Assembly: GCF_010119225.1 (NCBI RefSeq)
Contig: NZ_WNKF01000002.1
Coordinates: 248,001 to 312,000 of the forward strand
From: Cyclobacterium roseum
GTDB lineage: Bacteria > Bacteroidota > Bacteroidia > Cytophagales > Cyclobacteriaceae
Direction of reading: 5' to 3'
DNA length: 64,000 nt
The notes below the pieces were generated by a model, which was not told where the DNA came from, did not search any database, and was given only the letters and a program-made list of their open reading frames with translations. Made by a program: the position numbers and the translations under genes. This document shows positions 52,148-60,797 of the stretch, in pieces. Within the stretch, counting starts at the first letter, position 1, and every line of letters begins with the position of its first letter.

Positions 52148-53302
52148 TTATTCATTTGTATCAGTTAGTTTGTAAATTCCATACCGAATAAAGTCCTCTT
52201 CAATATCAGGATTCTCTAGTTTTATCAATAACCTGTTTCCCGGAAGGCTCATCGTAATCTTCCCATAGGGAATTTTCATGTCTTTAGTCAATTGTCCGGA
52301 TTGGTTGAATAGAATCAGCCGATGGTACTCCGGATCTCTGAAATGATGGTAGCTAGGGTCATCTGCGATCTTATTTTCATAGGTGCCATAGGGAATTTCC
52401 CGGATATACTCCAGGGCCATTAATCCATCATCCAGCTTGAATATGTTGTGGTTATAGGCAGCTAAAGTAATATGGTCATAAGATGGCAAACTTTTTCTTG
52501 TTATTTGATTGGATTTTAGAATTTTAAATTCCCCATGATTAATTTTAATCTTAGATATCACCTGATTGGTGTTTAAATTAATAACTGTGATTTCATTATC
52601 CAAGGATGTTGTCATGTACAACCTGCTATTCCCCCTATCCAGTGTATATATCGGGAAATAAATGCCATCTATAGACTCGTCAAGGTATTCATAGTGAGGT
52701 CTTTCAGTAACAGGAGCAACTTCATATGCGGCATTCCCTTCTTTGTGAAATATTTCGATTAATTTTTTCTCTCTAAAATCACTTACACCTGCAAATTTAC
52801 TGGCACCTGATGGGTTGGTTATAAATAAGAAATCAGTTTTGTCTCCGTTTTTGTAGAAGTAAGAAAATGGTTTTGATCCCCCGTAAATATAAATCTGTCC
52901 ATTGGATTCATAACGGCTTCTCTCTTTCAATTTCAACTTTTGATCATAAAGCAAAAGCTGATGAGGAGTCAATGCCCAGATGTTGCCTTCATCCGAGAAA
53001 CCTAAGCAATTTAAGGTAGATCCATATTGTTCAGGTCCCTGACCCTTCATGTTTCTACTGATAACAATTTCACCATCCTCTTTTACCAAAGTTATTTCCA
53101 AGCCCTTAGATCGTTTATTCGTATATCCTAAAAACATCTCTTCCTTTGGAAAGTAATCGATCAGGTCAATTTGAACTAATGAATTTATTTTGAATTCACC
53201 TACTTTCTCTAACTTGTATTGAGCAAAGGAAAATCCTGGCCAAATAAGCATCATTAAACTTAATAAGTGAATTAAAGCCAATTTCTTGATGTACCTATTC
53301 AT
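52148..53302 (-). CDS. secreted six-bladed beta-propeller protein (paralog 4)
   Basis: The 384-residue protein has a cleavable signal peptide (ending WPGFSFAQ) instead of a lipobox, so it is periplasmic or exported rather than lipid-anchored. Propeller features include NMKGQGPEQYGSTLNCLGF, a 'GxGPxEY' motif typical of the six-bladed propellers of this phylum, and LLLYDQKLKLKERSRYE. It is the most divergent of the six. It stands alone between the spacer with REP elements and paralog 5, with 76 bp to the latter. Confidence 0.78.
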   Translation of the reverse strand: MNRYIKKLALIHLLSLMMLIWPGFSFAQYKLEKVGEFKINSLVQIDLIDYFPKEEMFLGYTNKRSKGLEITLVKEDGEIVISRNMKGQGPEQYGSTLNCLGFSDEGNIWALTPHQLLLYDQKLKLKERSRYESNGQIYIYGGSKPFSYFYKNGDKTDFLFITNPSGASKFAGVSDFREKKLIEIFHKEGNAAYEVAPVTERPHYEYLDESIDGIYFPIYTLDRGNSRLYMTTSLDNEITVINLNTNQVISKIKINHGEFKILKSNQITRKSLPSYDHITLAAYNHNIFKLDDGLMALEYIREIPYGTYENKIADDPSYHHFRDPEYHRLILFNQSGQLTKDMKIPYGKITMSLPGNRLLIKLENPDIEEDFIRYGIYKLTDTNE

Positions 53303-53378
53303 TTTATTTTTTGGTTTATGAAGTGAATCCTTTCAATAATTTCCTGTCTGTTGCTTGTAATGACAACTTAGGCATGGT

Positions 53379-54566
53379 TTATTGATCAGCCCGATCGATT
53401 TTCAGCCCCACCCGAACCAGCCGGAAGTAATCCCGCTCCACTTCATCGTCCGGTTTTTCCAGCATCCACAGCTCGCCGTTTCTGTGCACCATGGAGCTGG
53501 CTATTAGCCCCTCAGGTTCAAAATCGCTTAGCCTATTTCCCAAAACGTCGAAAATAGCCATTCGGTGTGGGTATTTTTTCCGCATCTCCTTCCAGAAATT
53601 TGTTGCTTCCGCCGGTGTTTTTTTGGCAAAAGAAGCTTCCCTATCCGCGGCATTAAAGCCTGGAAAATAGGCAATGACGAAATAAACATCCACCATCTTG
53701 ATATTCAGTATTTTACCTGAGGTTCTGGCCTGACCAAAGAACCTCACATCTGTAGCATACTCACTCTTACCTCCAGAAAACCGATAGTCAGGCAAATCAA
53801 GCGGTAACGCTTCGAGCAAGGGATGAGGGGCAGCTCCATCAAAAAGGTACACCATTGGCTCCAGACCAAAGACCACGGCAATTTTGTTCTCTGAAACCGT
53901 AAAGGCAGGAGCCCAGGCATTTCGGAAGAAATATTTTCCCTCCATAAAAACACTGGAATTAGGGAAATGAAGAAGCGGCTTGGTTTCGCCTGTATGGGGA
54001 TTCAGAAATACCAATGGGTGCAGTGCCGCATAATCTTCCGCACCATTGGGCAACCTGATACTACTGCCTGGATTCATGTATAGGTATCCATTACCCAAGG
54101 GCTCTATGCCATTTCCTAATCCGATCCGGGAGGAACCCTGATATGGGGGTTCACGGTGTTTCACCAAAGATTGCAGCTCTCCTTCATAATTATAGGTCAA
54201 AAAACCTTTAGATCCATAGGCCAAAAAGGTGTCATTTCCGACAATTTTTAGCGAAGCCAACAAATTTCCATAGGTATCGGGAAAGTCTCCCCATTTCGAA
54301 AAAGTTGCCCGGACAGATCCTTCAAAATTAGCCACCGTGATTTTTTGGGAGGTTTCCTTGTGTTCCATAAAAAGGACAGTTCCGTTAATGGGGTCTAAGT
54401 CGTGAACAGTTGGGTTTCCCAGGTAATCAATCCGGATACTGTCCAGCTTTTCAAAGTAAACAGTAGTTGCAGCACCTTCGGTCTCTTTATCCCGGGTATC
54501 CTTGTTTCCGGAATCACAGGAAAACACCAGCAGGATAATCCAAAAGAGATACAACAAGCGATACAT
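53379..54566 (-). CDS. beta-propeller lipoprotein (paralog 5)
   Basis: The 395-residue protein has a lipobox in WIILLVFSCDSG (C17) and then TVYFEKLDSIRIDYLGNPTV. It shares its length, order of motifs and C-terminus (NGELWMLEKPDDEVERDYFR) with paralog 3. The rest of the two proteins differs considerably, while the DNA coding for residues just after the lipid cysteine is nearly identical, which points to recent gene conversion. Function is unknown; surface exposure is inferred from the family. Confidence 0.8.
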   Translation of the reverse strand: MYRLLYLFWIILLVFSCDSGNKDTRDKETEGAATTVYFEKLDSIRIDYLGNPTVHDLDPINGTVLFMEHKETSQKITVANFEGSVRATFSKWGDFPDTYGNLLASLKIVGNDTFLAYGSKGFLTYNYEGELQSLVKHREPPYQGSSRIGLGNGIEPLGNGYLYMNPGSSIRLPNGAEDYAALHPLVFLNPHTGETKPLLHFPNSSVFMEGKYFFRNAWAPAFTVSENKIAVVFGLEPMVYLFDGAAPHPLLEALPLDLPDYRFSGGKSEYATDVRFFGQARTSGKILNIKMVDVYFVIAYFPGFNAADREASFAKKTPAEATNFWKEMRKKYPHRMAIFDVLGNRLSDFEPEGLIASSMVHRNGELWMLEKPDDEVERDYFRLVRVGLKIDRADQ

Positions 54567-54877
54567 GATCAGTGAATTTTCTGATAAAGAAAAGAAAAAA
54601 ACCTACCTTAAAGCGGAGGTCATCTTTCAGGTTTCATTTTACAACTATTAATTTATTAGATAAATTCAGTAATTCCAACTTTTATCTCAATTATTTAGTT
54701 TAATATTGAACGGAAGAAGGTCGGTCGATGAAGGATTGAAAAAGATTGAAGGGATTGAATAAGATTGAATAAGATTGAAAGGGATTGAGGAAGATTGTTG
54801 AGATTGCTGGAGTTGGCTGAATGTTAATTGAGAGACTGCAGAATGCTGTAAATTAGACCTAAAGGTTCCTAAGGTCT
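54567..54877. repeat. 311-bp spacer with a 10-bp tandem repeat
   Basis: From 54731 to 54810 the DNA consists of about eight degenerate decamers (AAGGATTGAA, AAAGATTGAA, GGGATTGAAT, AAGATTGAAT and so on), each carrying GATTG. The rest is AT-rich. The open frame running through it on the minus strand is low-complexity and not a gene. The promoter of paralog 5 probably lies at its low-coordinate end. Confidence 0.75.
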
Positions 54878-56074
54878 TCAATACAAAAATCCAAAAAGCC
54901 ACAATGGTACCTTTTTTCCGAAACCAATTTCTATATCGTCTGCAGCTAAAAGGTATTGGGATTCATTCTTTCCCTGGTTGGCATTTTTATTCTTCCCCCC
55001 TGCCTCAATGTATACACCAGAAACATAAAAATCACCTGATCTTGGCAGGGTGACCGGTAATTTCGCATTCCTGAGTTGGCTAAGTAAAAATGTCTCCCTG
55101 ATCGATCCGATGTCAGGATGTGCCTTTAGGGCGAAAGCCAAGTTGGTATTCTCCAAATAGACTTTCTCAGGTTTCTGCAAGGTCGAAACCCCTTTTCCCT
55201 GAGCTAAAAGCAAATTCAGCATCCTGGCTTTTTTAAGGTGAACTAACCAGGCATAAATAATTTCTCTACTGACGTCAAGCTTTCTTGCCAATGCGGAAAT
55301 ATTGGGCTTAAATGGAACAGATTCTGCCAACACACCCAAAAGCTTTTTGACTTTGAACGCCATCCCAGGACTATAGCCTTGAATAAAAGCCAAGTCTGTA
55401 TCCACTACGGTATTAATTGTTTGACTCAGACGAATAGGCATATCCTCAGAGTCACTTTCTTTGAAAAAAGGAAAGTAGCCATATTTTAGATATTCCCTAA
55501 ATAAGGGCAAAGGCTGTAACTGATGGACGATGTCTGAGGCCATATCATTGGGCCTATTTACCAGATCACCCCATGAAATGGAAGGAAAAGTCAAACCCTT
55601 TTCCATGTTTAAAAATTCCCTGAAAGAAAGTCCTGGCAAATCATAAACAATGACGCGCCTGCTAAGATCTGCCTCTCCTCGGTAAATATCCAGTGCGGAG
55701 GACGATGAAAAAACCACACGTAAATCAGGATACCCATCGTAAATATTCTTTAGTTCTCTTGACCAGTTTGGGTATTTATGAACTTCATCGATAAATAAAT
55801 ACCTCCCTCCATTTTTATAGAATTCATCCGCAGTTTCCACCAAATTGTGAGTATAAAACCAATAGTGATCTGCAGTCACATACAATACTTTCTCCCTTGA
55901 CTGCTTGAGGTGATAGCGGATATATTGCAACATCAGGGTCGTTTTCCCTGTACCTCTTGGACCCTTTATAGCCAGCATTCGCTGCTCCCAATTAATGGTT
56001 TGTAAAAGAAACCTATAGAAGCCGCCACCAACCTGCTTGATTAAATTGTTGTGAAAAGCATACAAAACATCCAT
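54878..56074 (-). CDS. AAA ATPase with DUF4143 C-terminal domain
   Basis: The 398-residue protein has a P-loop GPRGTGKTTLMLQYIRYH near residues 40-57, Walker B RYLFIDEVHKYPNW near 93-106 and the sensor segment VVFSSSSALDIYRGEADLSRR near 121-141, as in AAA_14 ATPases. A winged-helix-like part follows (SALARKLDVSREIIYAWLVHLKKA near 265-288). The C-terminal DUF4143 domain (YIEAGGKNKN, AADDIEIG, PLWLFGFLY) has a nuclease-like fold. The start at 56074 is preferred over 56131, because a TATATTTG promoter box lies between them. Proteins of this kind are often scattered and mobile in Bacteroidota. Function is not established; an autoregulated ATPase is suggested by the operator-like repeat at its promoter. 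Confidence 0.88.
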   Translation of the reverse strand: MDVLYAFHNNLIKQVGGGFYRFLLQTINWEQRMLAIKGPRGTGKTTLMLQYIRYHLKQSREKVLYVTADHYWFYTHNLVETADEFYKNGGRYLFIDEVHKYPNWSRELKNIYDGYPDLRVVFSSSSALDIYRGEADLSRRVIVYDLPGLSFREFLNMEKGLTFPSISWGDLVNRPNDMASDIVHQLQPLPLFREYLKYGYFPFFKESDSEDMPIRLSQTINTVVDTDLAFIQGYSPGMAFKVKKLLGVLAESVPFKPNISALARKLDVSREIIYAWLVHLKKARMLNLLLAQGKGVSTLQKPEKVYLENTNLAFALKAHPDIGSIRETFLLSQLRNAKLPVTLPRSGDFYVSGVYIEAGGKNKNANQGKNESQYLLAADDIEIGFGKKVPLWLFGFLY

Positions 56075-56079
56075 TTTTT

Positions 56080-56130
56080 TGTCAGTTATAGATGACAAAT
56101 ATAAATAAAAATTGTCATCTATAACTGACA
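56080..56130 (-). promoter_or_regulatory. nested inverted repeat overlapping the ATPase promoter
   Basis: A perfect 19-bp inverted repeat (arms 56080-56098 and 56112-56130) encloses a 13-bp AT spacer. Each arm is itself bounded by TGTCA and TGACA 8 bp apart, giving two smaller operator-like sites whose centres are 33 bp apart. The -7 element TATATTTG (minus strand, 56096-56103) lies at the inner edge of the left arm and would start transcription near 56090, 16 nt before the ATG. This arrangement suggests tight repression by a dimeric or tetrameric DNA-binding protein. Confidence 0.8.
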
Positions 56131-56340
56131 TTTTTTAAAGTAGTGTGTTTTAGCCCTTCAAATCATACCCAAATAATACAGCGAAAACTTGTAATTAACC
56201 GCCCTCTTGGTAATCAATGGCAGTTTTTTTTATAATTTTTGAAGACAGGATTTCGGCGATCAGAACAGGAGCAACCCCGACACCCTAATCGTCCAGCTTA
56301 TCCGGATAACAAACCACACACAGGTCTGGCTGCTCCACCG

Positions 56341-57516
56341 TCATTTAATAACTGGCTTCAACTCAAAAACCGAATAGGTGGAATAGGTAGGTTCATCCTC
56401 CCCCTTATACTTGTCCCGCAGCAGAAGTCGCTTGCCTGGAAGCAAAAGGATCTCCGAATGGGGTTCGCAGCTCGCCGGAAAGGCAATCTCCTCCTCTTGG
56501 TGCACGCCATCCTGAATAAGTATCAAATGGTACAACTCAGGATCCCTGTAGGAAAAATATTCCGGATCTTTAGCCTTTCTCGCCTCGGTGGCAGCCTCTG
56601 AAAGTCCTTCGAAATAAAGTACAGCAAACAGATTGGGTTCAAAATGAAATAATGCCGTATTTCTTGCTTTCTGGACGGCAGAAAAACGCTGATGCTCGAA
56701 ATTCAGCATCTCTTCCAGCGCGAAATCCTGTGTCATATCATAAACCCCAATCTCATTTGACCTATCGTAGGTCAGGAAAAGGCGACTAGCGGCTTTGTCC
56801 AGTGCAAAAACCTGAACTGGGTTCGCCCGCTTGGAATCTGGATTCATCTCAACCTCCGGCAGTAGCTCAGTATCATTGGGTAATGCCTTATCCAAGCCTT
56901 CCTTTTGGGGATTGTAAAGCTCAATCAGGTAATCAGGTCCATCTTCCCCATCCATTACTCCTGCAGAATTATTGACTCCTGAGAAAAAATTGGTGAAAAA
57001 ATAAGGATCTGAGGCATCCTGCAACCGAAAATAGGGAACCCTTAGCTGAGGGCCTGAATAAAACCTGATGAACACTTGGGAGGCAAATCGTATCCTACCT
57101 TCTACCTGCCAATTTACATTATACCTCAAAAATTCACCTGAGCTCTGTAAATAATATCCACTTCCTTCCTGATTGAAGGAAGCCGCCAACAGACTGCTGT
57201 TGTACTCGTTGGGACCCTCCCCTACCCGATAAGCAGCCTCTAAAAGCTCACCTTTTCCATCCAACACCAAAAACTCCTCCGTAATTTGATCATAGGCCAG
57301 AAAACGATCTTCTATTGGGTGATAGTCAAGCAATCTGACGGTATTTTCCCGGTCTATACGGATGGAGTCCACCTTTTCCAAATAATAGGTAGTACTTTCA
57401 CTCATTTCCTCTTCTGACTTACTGCTTTTATGGCAGGAAATTACAGCCATCGCTGCCATTATGATCCAGGCTCCCGACTTGTACGATTTGGTTGGTATTC
57501 CAAGGAAATAATGCAT
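56341..57516 (-). CDS. six-bladed beta-propeller lipoprotein (paralog 6)
   Basis: The 391-residue protein has a lipobox in MAAMAVISCHKSS (C28) and then TTYYLEKVDSIRIDRENTVR, a start shared with paralogs 3 and 5. Propeller motifs include YRVGEGPNEYNSSLLAASFN ('GxGPxEY') and a C-terminal IAFPASCEPHSEILLLPGKR. I start it at 57516, since the -7-like box TATATTTG on the minus strand (57562-57569) lies upstream of that ATG but inside the longer frame. It is separated from the other paralogs by the AAA ATPase gene. Confidence 0.8.
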   Translation of the reverse strand: MHYFLGIPTKSYKSGAWIIMAAMAVISCHKSSKSEEEMSESTTYYLEKVDSIRIDRENTVRLLDYHPIEDRFLAYDQITEEFLVLDGKGELLEAAYRVGEGPNEYNSSLLAASFNQEGSGYYLQSSGEFLRYNVNWQVEGRIRFASQVFIRFYSGPQLRVPYFRLQDASDPYFFTNFFSGVNNSAGVMDGEDGPDYLIELYNPQKEGLDKALPNDTELLPEVEMNPDSKRANPVQVFALDKAASRLFLTYDRSNEIGVYDMTQDFALEEMLNFEHQRFSAVQKARNTALFHFEPNLFAVLYFEGLSEAATEARKAKDPEYFSYRDPELYHLILIQDGVHQEEEIAFPASCEPHSEILLLPGKRLLLRDKYKGEDEPTYSTYSVFELKPVIK

Positions 57517-58077
57517 TTTGGATGAGCTTTTTAAATGAAATTTAAAACTAATATGGACAAACAAATATAAACCTGAATCAGCATACATTTGGCCTATTCC
57601 AAATTTGGGCTAAAGCCCAGGAATTTTGATTGCTGTTTTTTTTGAATGGGCTAAAGCCGCATTCCTATTGAATATATAAACGAATTGTCTTAATAGCGGT
57701 ACCAATTTGGGCTAAAGCCCTCGGTTTCTTGGAATGGGCTATTTCCTATTGAATGTTTTTATCAATTGCCAACTGCTTTAGCTGTAGGCAATCGGAAATT
57801 TATCAATATCTCCGGCTTTAGCCGAACCATCTATCCAGCCTCTCAAATTTTTGCCCGGGAAGCGTTGGATATCTTCGAATTACCTGCCTTTTCATAGAAA
57901 CAAAAAAAATTGCGCGCCCTGTTTAAAATTAATAATTAAGTCCTTATTTTAGCCCTTAGTTTACAAAATAGGAAAGCGACAGGGTTCCAAATCGCTTCAT
58001 TTTTTATGGGTTTGGAATCTTTACAGACTTTTTAATTGGTGAACAATGACTTTTAATCAGTATTAACTTTTATACAT
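57517..58077. repeat. 561-bp spacer with REP-like elements
   Basis: After the promoter region of paralog 6 come two B elements (about 57604-57665 and 57705-57750, with GGGCTAAAGCCC) and one A element (about 57763-57840: GCCAACTGCTTTAGCTGTAGGC, then GGCTTTAGCC). The last 200 bp are AT-rich and probably hold the promoter of the 58078 gene. No gene is supported. Confidence 0.85.
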
Positions 58078-59241
58078 ATGAAAAAAACAGCTTGGTTGGC
58101 CTTGATAGCAATAGGTGTCATGGCATGTGAGGGAGGTGATTTTTCGGATGTCCCGGCACAGGTCGATAATGAGGATCCGGAAGAGGAAATTGAACCTGAA
58201 ATCCCAGAAGAAAAGCCCTTTGAAGGCATGACCCTCACCGCTGTCGGTGGGGGAGCGATCAACTATGGGGTGAGAGATATGCTTTTTTTCGAAGAGCAAT
58301 TAATCGTATCCGGAGAATTTTCTCGAATCAATGGCATGGGTGCGGATTATGTGGGTGCCTATGATGGTAACCAATGGAAGAAAATGGGCCGCGGATTACC
58401 CAACCTGACCCCTACCTTGCTGGTTCACGAGGGGGCTCTTTATGCCGGCGGCCATTTTATGGACGCAAACCATGAGGAGGCGCTGCATTTGGTAAAATGG
58501 AATGGCAATGGCTGGGAGGAAGTGGGGGAAGGACTCAATCTCCCGGTCAACACATTGGGGGTCTACCAGGGCAGTCTGATTGCTGGTGGAGATTTTACCA
58601 TTGCCGGAATTGGGAGTCAGGACATTCCTACCATGCACATTGGTAGTTGGAATGGTGAACGATGGCGCATGTTGGGCAGCGGACTGAATGGGCCTGTGCA
58701 TACACAAATCGTGTACAGGGGAGAATTGGTGGTAGCAGGAGATTTCACAACGGCCGGAGGAGAGGCCGCCCGTAGTATCGCCACCTGGAATGGGCACAGT
58801 TGGAGCAACTTCGGAGCGGGAATCGACGGTCAGGTGTTTGATTTGGCGGTCTATAAGGATGAGTTATACGCCACTGGCATCTTCAACACCGCTGGGGGTA
58901 CGCTGGCAAACCACATTGCCAAATGGAACGGCTCTGAATGGATAGCCCTGGGTTTGGGACTTAACATGACCGACCCACCTTCTTCCACCTTTGATTTGGC
59001 CGGTAGGGGCTTGTGTGTCATCAAGGACCACCTGTGGGTCGGGGGGGCGTTTAATTCCGTGGGTGGAGCACCTACCGAAAATATCGCCATCTGGGATGGT
59101 GAAAGTTGGCATGGAGCCGTTACCGGACCCAATAACCGGGTGGATAAAATCTATTTCCACGAAGAGGTAATCTATCTTGGCGGATATTTCAACCATTACG
59201 ATGAGGCCGGGTTTGTGGCCATTTGCAAGATTGGAAAGTGA
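58078..59241 (+). CDS. lipoprotein with repeated W-G-x-x-W beta-propeller-like units
   Basis: The 387-residue protein has a lipobox in IAIGVMACEGG (C17), an acidic proline-rich spacer (about 28-48, PEEEIEPEIPEEKP) and about six repeats of 45-50 residues. Each repeat has a 'W-N-G-x-x-W-x-x-x-G-x-G-L' turn (VKWNGNGWEEVGEGLN, GSWNGERWRMLGSGLN, ATWNGHSWSNFGAGID, AKWNGSEWIALGLGLN) and a 'LxAGGDFTxAGG' strand pair (GSLIAGGDFTIAG, GELVVAGDFTTAGG). Such units form propeller or solenoid folds in secreted proteins. The spacer probably holds the domain away from the membrane. Function is unknown. Confidence 0.85.
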   Translation: MKKTAWLALIAIGVMACEGGDFSDVPAQVDNEDPEEEIEPEIPEEKPFEGMTLTAVGGGAINYGVRDMLFFEEQLIVSGEFSRINGMGADYVGAYDGNQWKKMGRGLPNLTPTLLVHEGALYAGGHFMDANHEEALHLVKWNGNGWEEVGEGLNLPVNTLGVYQGSLIAGGDFTIAGIGSQDIPTMHIGSWNGERWRMLGSGLNGPVHTQIVYRGELVVAGDFTTAGGEAARSIATWNGHSWSNFGAGIDGQVFDLAVYKDELYATGIFNTAGGTLANHIAKWNGSEWIALGLGLNMTDPPSSTFDLAGRGLCVIKDHLWVGGAFNSVGGAPTENIAIWDGESWHGAVTGPNNRVDKIYFHEEVIYLGGYFNHYDEAGFVAICKIGK

Positions 59242-59268
59242 TGTGTTTCGTTGGGTTTTATCATCGGG

Positions 59269-60717
59269 TCAGTGAAACCTGAACGCAAACAAATCAGCAT
59301 CTTTCAGGTACACCCGCATACGGATTGGTTTTCCGGATAACTCTGAGACATCACTACTGCCGTTCCAAAACACTTCCCTGGAAATTTCATTACCGATTAC
59401 TGGTTGGGCTTCCTCCATGGAATACCCTGGTATTTTGTTTCCATTTTCATCCAACAGCTCTATTCTGATTTCCCCGGCAGCAGAGGTGGAATAATTCAAC
59501 TCCAGGGCTTTTCCCTCGAAGGTAAAGGGTTTGGTAAGCATTTCCCCGCCTTCATATCCAGCGGACAAAGAAGCAAATCCATCCAGACGCAGGGCATAAC
59601 GGCGCAGGTGAGCAGATGGCTGGGCATAATCCTGGTTCACATAAATGGACATTTCGGTCTTTCCGGTTTGTACCACATTCAATGCGGGGTAGTTGGATCG
59701 GGATACCCAGTTCTGCAAACCGATGCCCGGCCGGATAAAGGATTCCATAAATTGACGTTCATATTGGTTTCCTCCCCTTGACGACATCAAGATGACATCG
59801 GAGCAGTCGTTGTAATAGTTGGGATTCACTCCCAACTTTTCCGCTTCCGCATCCGAAACCACCTTTCGGTTGGGCATGAAACGCGCACCGATGGCCAGGT
59901 AGATGTGGGGTGCCCGGAAATAGGGACTGGTCTGCTGCGTATACAGGTGTTCGTAGGGGGTATTCCCAAAGCCCATCGGCTCGGGGTCTGTCCAATGGAT
60001 AAAATCCTCAGAAGTGGTTCGACTTACCGAGCGGAACCCTTTGTATCCCTTACCTGTCCAGGAGCGGAAATAACAGACATATACCTGTTCTTCTTCCGAC
60101 CAAAAGGATACATTCTGTGAATCAAATACTCCCTGGGTAAACACGGCTTCCTCTTGGACTTTCCTCCAGTTTTTCCCGTCTGCAGAGGTGAAGGCCACCA
60201 GACCACTTTTAGAAGTGCCGCCCAGGGCCTTGAATTTTTCATTTGGTTTGGCGGCCGGATTGCTGTCCAGAAAGGGGCTGAAATTATGCGTTACCGGGGC
60301 TTCATTGGCCAAGATTACATTGTTGTTTTTGCTTCCTTCTATTTCATAGATGCCAAGGTCGGGCTTTTCCCAGTGTATGCCATCTCTGGATTCGGCATAG
60401 CAGGTCACTTCAGAGCTGTTTCCATCTTTACCCGCCGAGGGAACACCCCGGTAATAAGCCCTGAAAAAGCCATCTTCCTCAATGATGGTCACATAGGCAG
60501 AGAATGCGCCTTCCCATGGCTTGTCAAAATCCAGTACCTTTCCCTTGTCTTCGGGATGGTGCAGGGTAATTTGGGCCTTTTCCAGGGATGCGATCAGGTA
60601 TTGGTCCACGAATAGCTCTCGATCGCTTCCAATTAGAAATGGTTCAGCCTTTTGCCCATAGGAGCCTGAGAAAGCAAATGCAACTACAAAAAGAGTAATG
60701 AACAGTTGTTTTTTCAT
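59269..60717 (-). CDS. secreted GH32/43-like beta-propeller protein
   Basis: The 482-residue protein has a signal peptide (ending FAFSGSYGQK) and a sequence pattern of glycosidase-like five-bladed propellers: ELFVDQYLIASLEKAQITLH, FRAYYRGVP, CYAESRDGIHWEKPDLGIYE and FVHSWTDP-like SEDFIHWTDPEP, with a C-terminal beta-sandwich (about 385-482). The DGIHWEKPxLG and DFIHWTDP motifs are frequent in GH32/GH43/GH130-like clans and in a large uncharacterised group in Planctomycetota and Bacteroidota. The catalytic acids cannot be assigned with certainty. It has its own promoter. Confidence 0.82.
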   Translation of the reverse strand: MKKQLFITLFVVAFAFSGSYGQKAEPFLIGSDRELFVDQYLIASLEKAQITLHHPEDKGKVLDFDKPWEGAFSAYVTIIEEDGFFRAYYRGVPSAGKDGNSSEVTCYAESRDGIHWEKPDLGIYEIEGSKNNNVILANEAPVTHNFSPFLDSNPAAKPNEKFKALGGTSKSGLVAFTSADGKNWRKVQEEAVFTQGVFDSQNVSFWSEEEQVYVCYFRSWTGKGYKGFRSVSRTTSEDFIHWTDPEPMGFGNTPYEHLYTQQTSPYFRAPHIYLAIGARFMPNRKVVSDAEAEKLGVNPNYYNDCSDVILMSSRGGNQYERQFMESFIRPGIGLQNWVSRSNYPALNVVQTGKTEMSIYVNQDYAQPSAHLRRYALRLDGFASLSAGYEGGEMLTKPFTFEGKALELNYSTSAAGEIRIELLDENGNKIPGYSMEEAQPVIGNEISREVFWNGSSDVSELSGKPIRMRVYLKDADLFAFRFH

Positions 60718-60766
60718 ATTTTTATCGAATAAACTTTCTATTTAAAGTACTTAACGGGTATGTTAC

Positions 60767-60797
60767 CAAACTTAGGTAAATACCGCTTATTACTCAA
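60767..60797 (-). promoter_or_regulatory. Bacteroidota-type promoter of the glycosidase-like gene
   Basis: On the minus strand TTG (60795-60797) is followed after 20 bp by TAAGTTTG (60767-60774), matching the TTG/TAnnTTTG consensus with ideal spacing. Transcription would start near 60761, leaving a leader of about 44 nt. Confidence 0.65.

Noticed and set aside
48570..52175. Short frames within the REP-bearing spacers
   Set aside because: Frames of 75-88 codons appear in both duplicated spacers only because of the repeats; their peptides follow the hairpin units and differ in frame.
54687..54902. 71-codon minus-strand frame over the decamer repeat
   Set aside because: Low-complexity serine/glutamine-rich translation of GATTG repeats that overlaps the end of the ATPase gene.
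54878..56131. Insertion sequence around the AAA ATPase because of its inverted repeat
   Set aside because: Both arms of the repeat lie on the same side of the gene, at its promoter, and there is no matching copy after the stop.
47115..57840. CRISPR-like interpretation of the repeated GGCTTTAGCC/GGGCTAAAGCCC units
   Set aside because: Spacing is irregular, units alternate in two types, there are no uniform spacers, and no cas genes are in the window.
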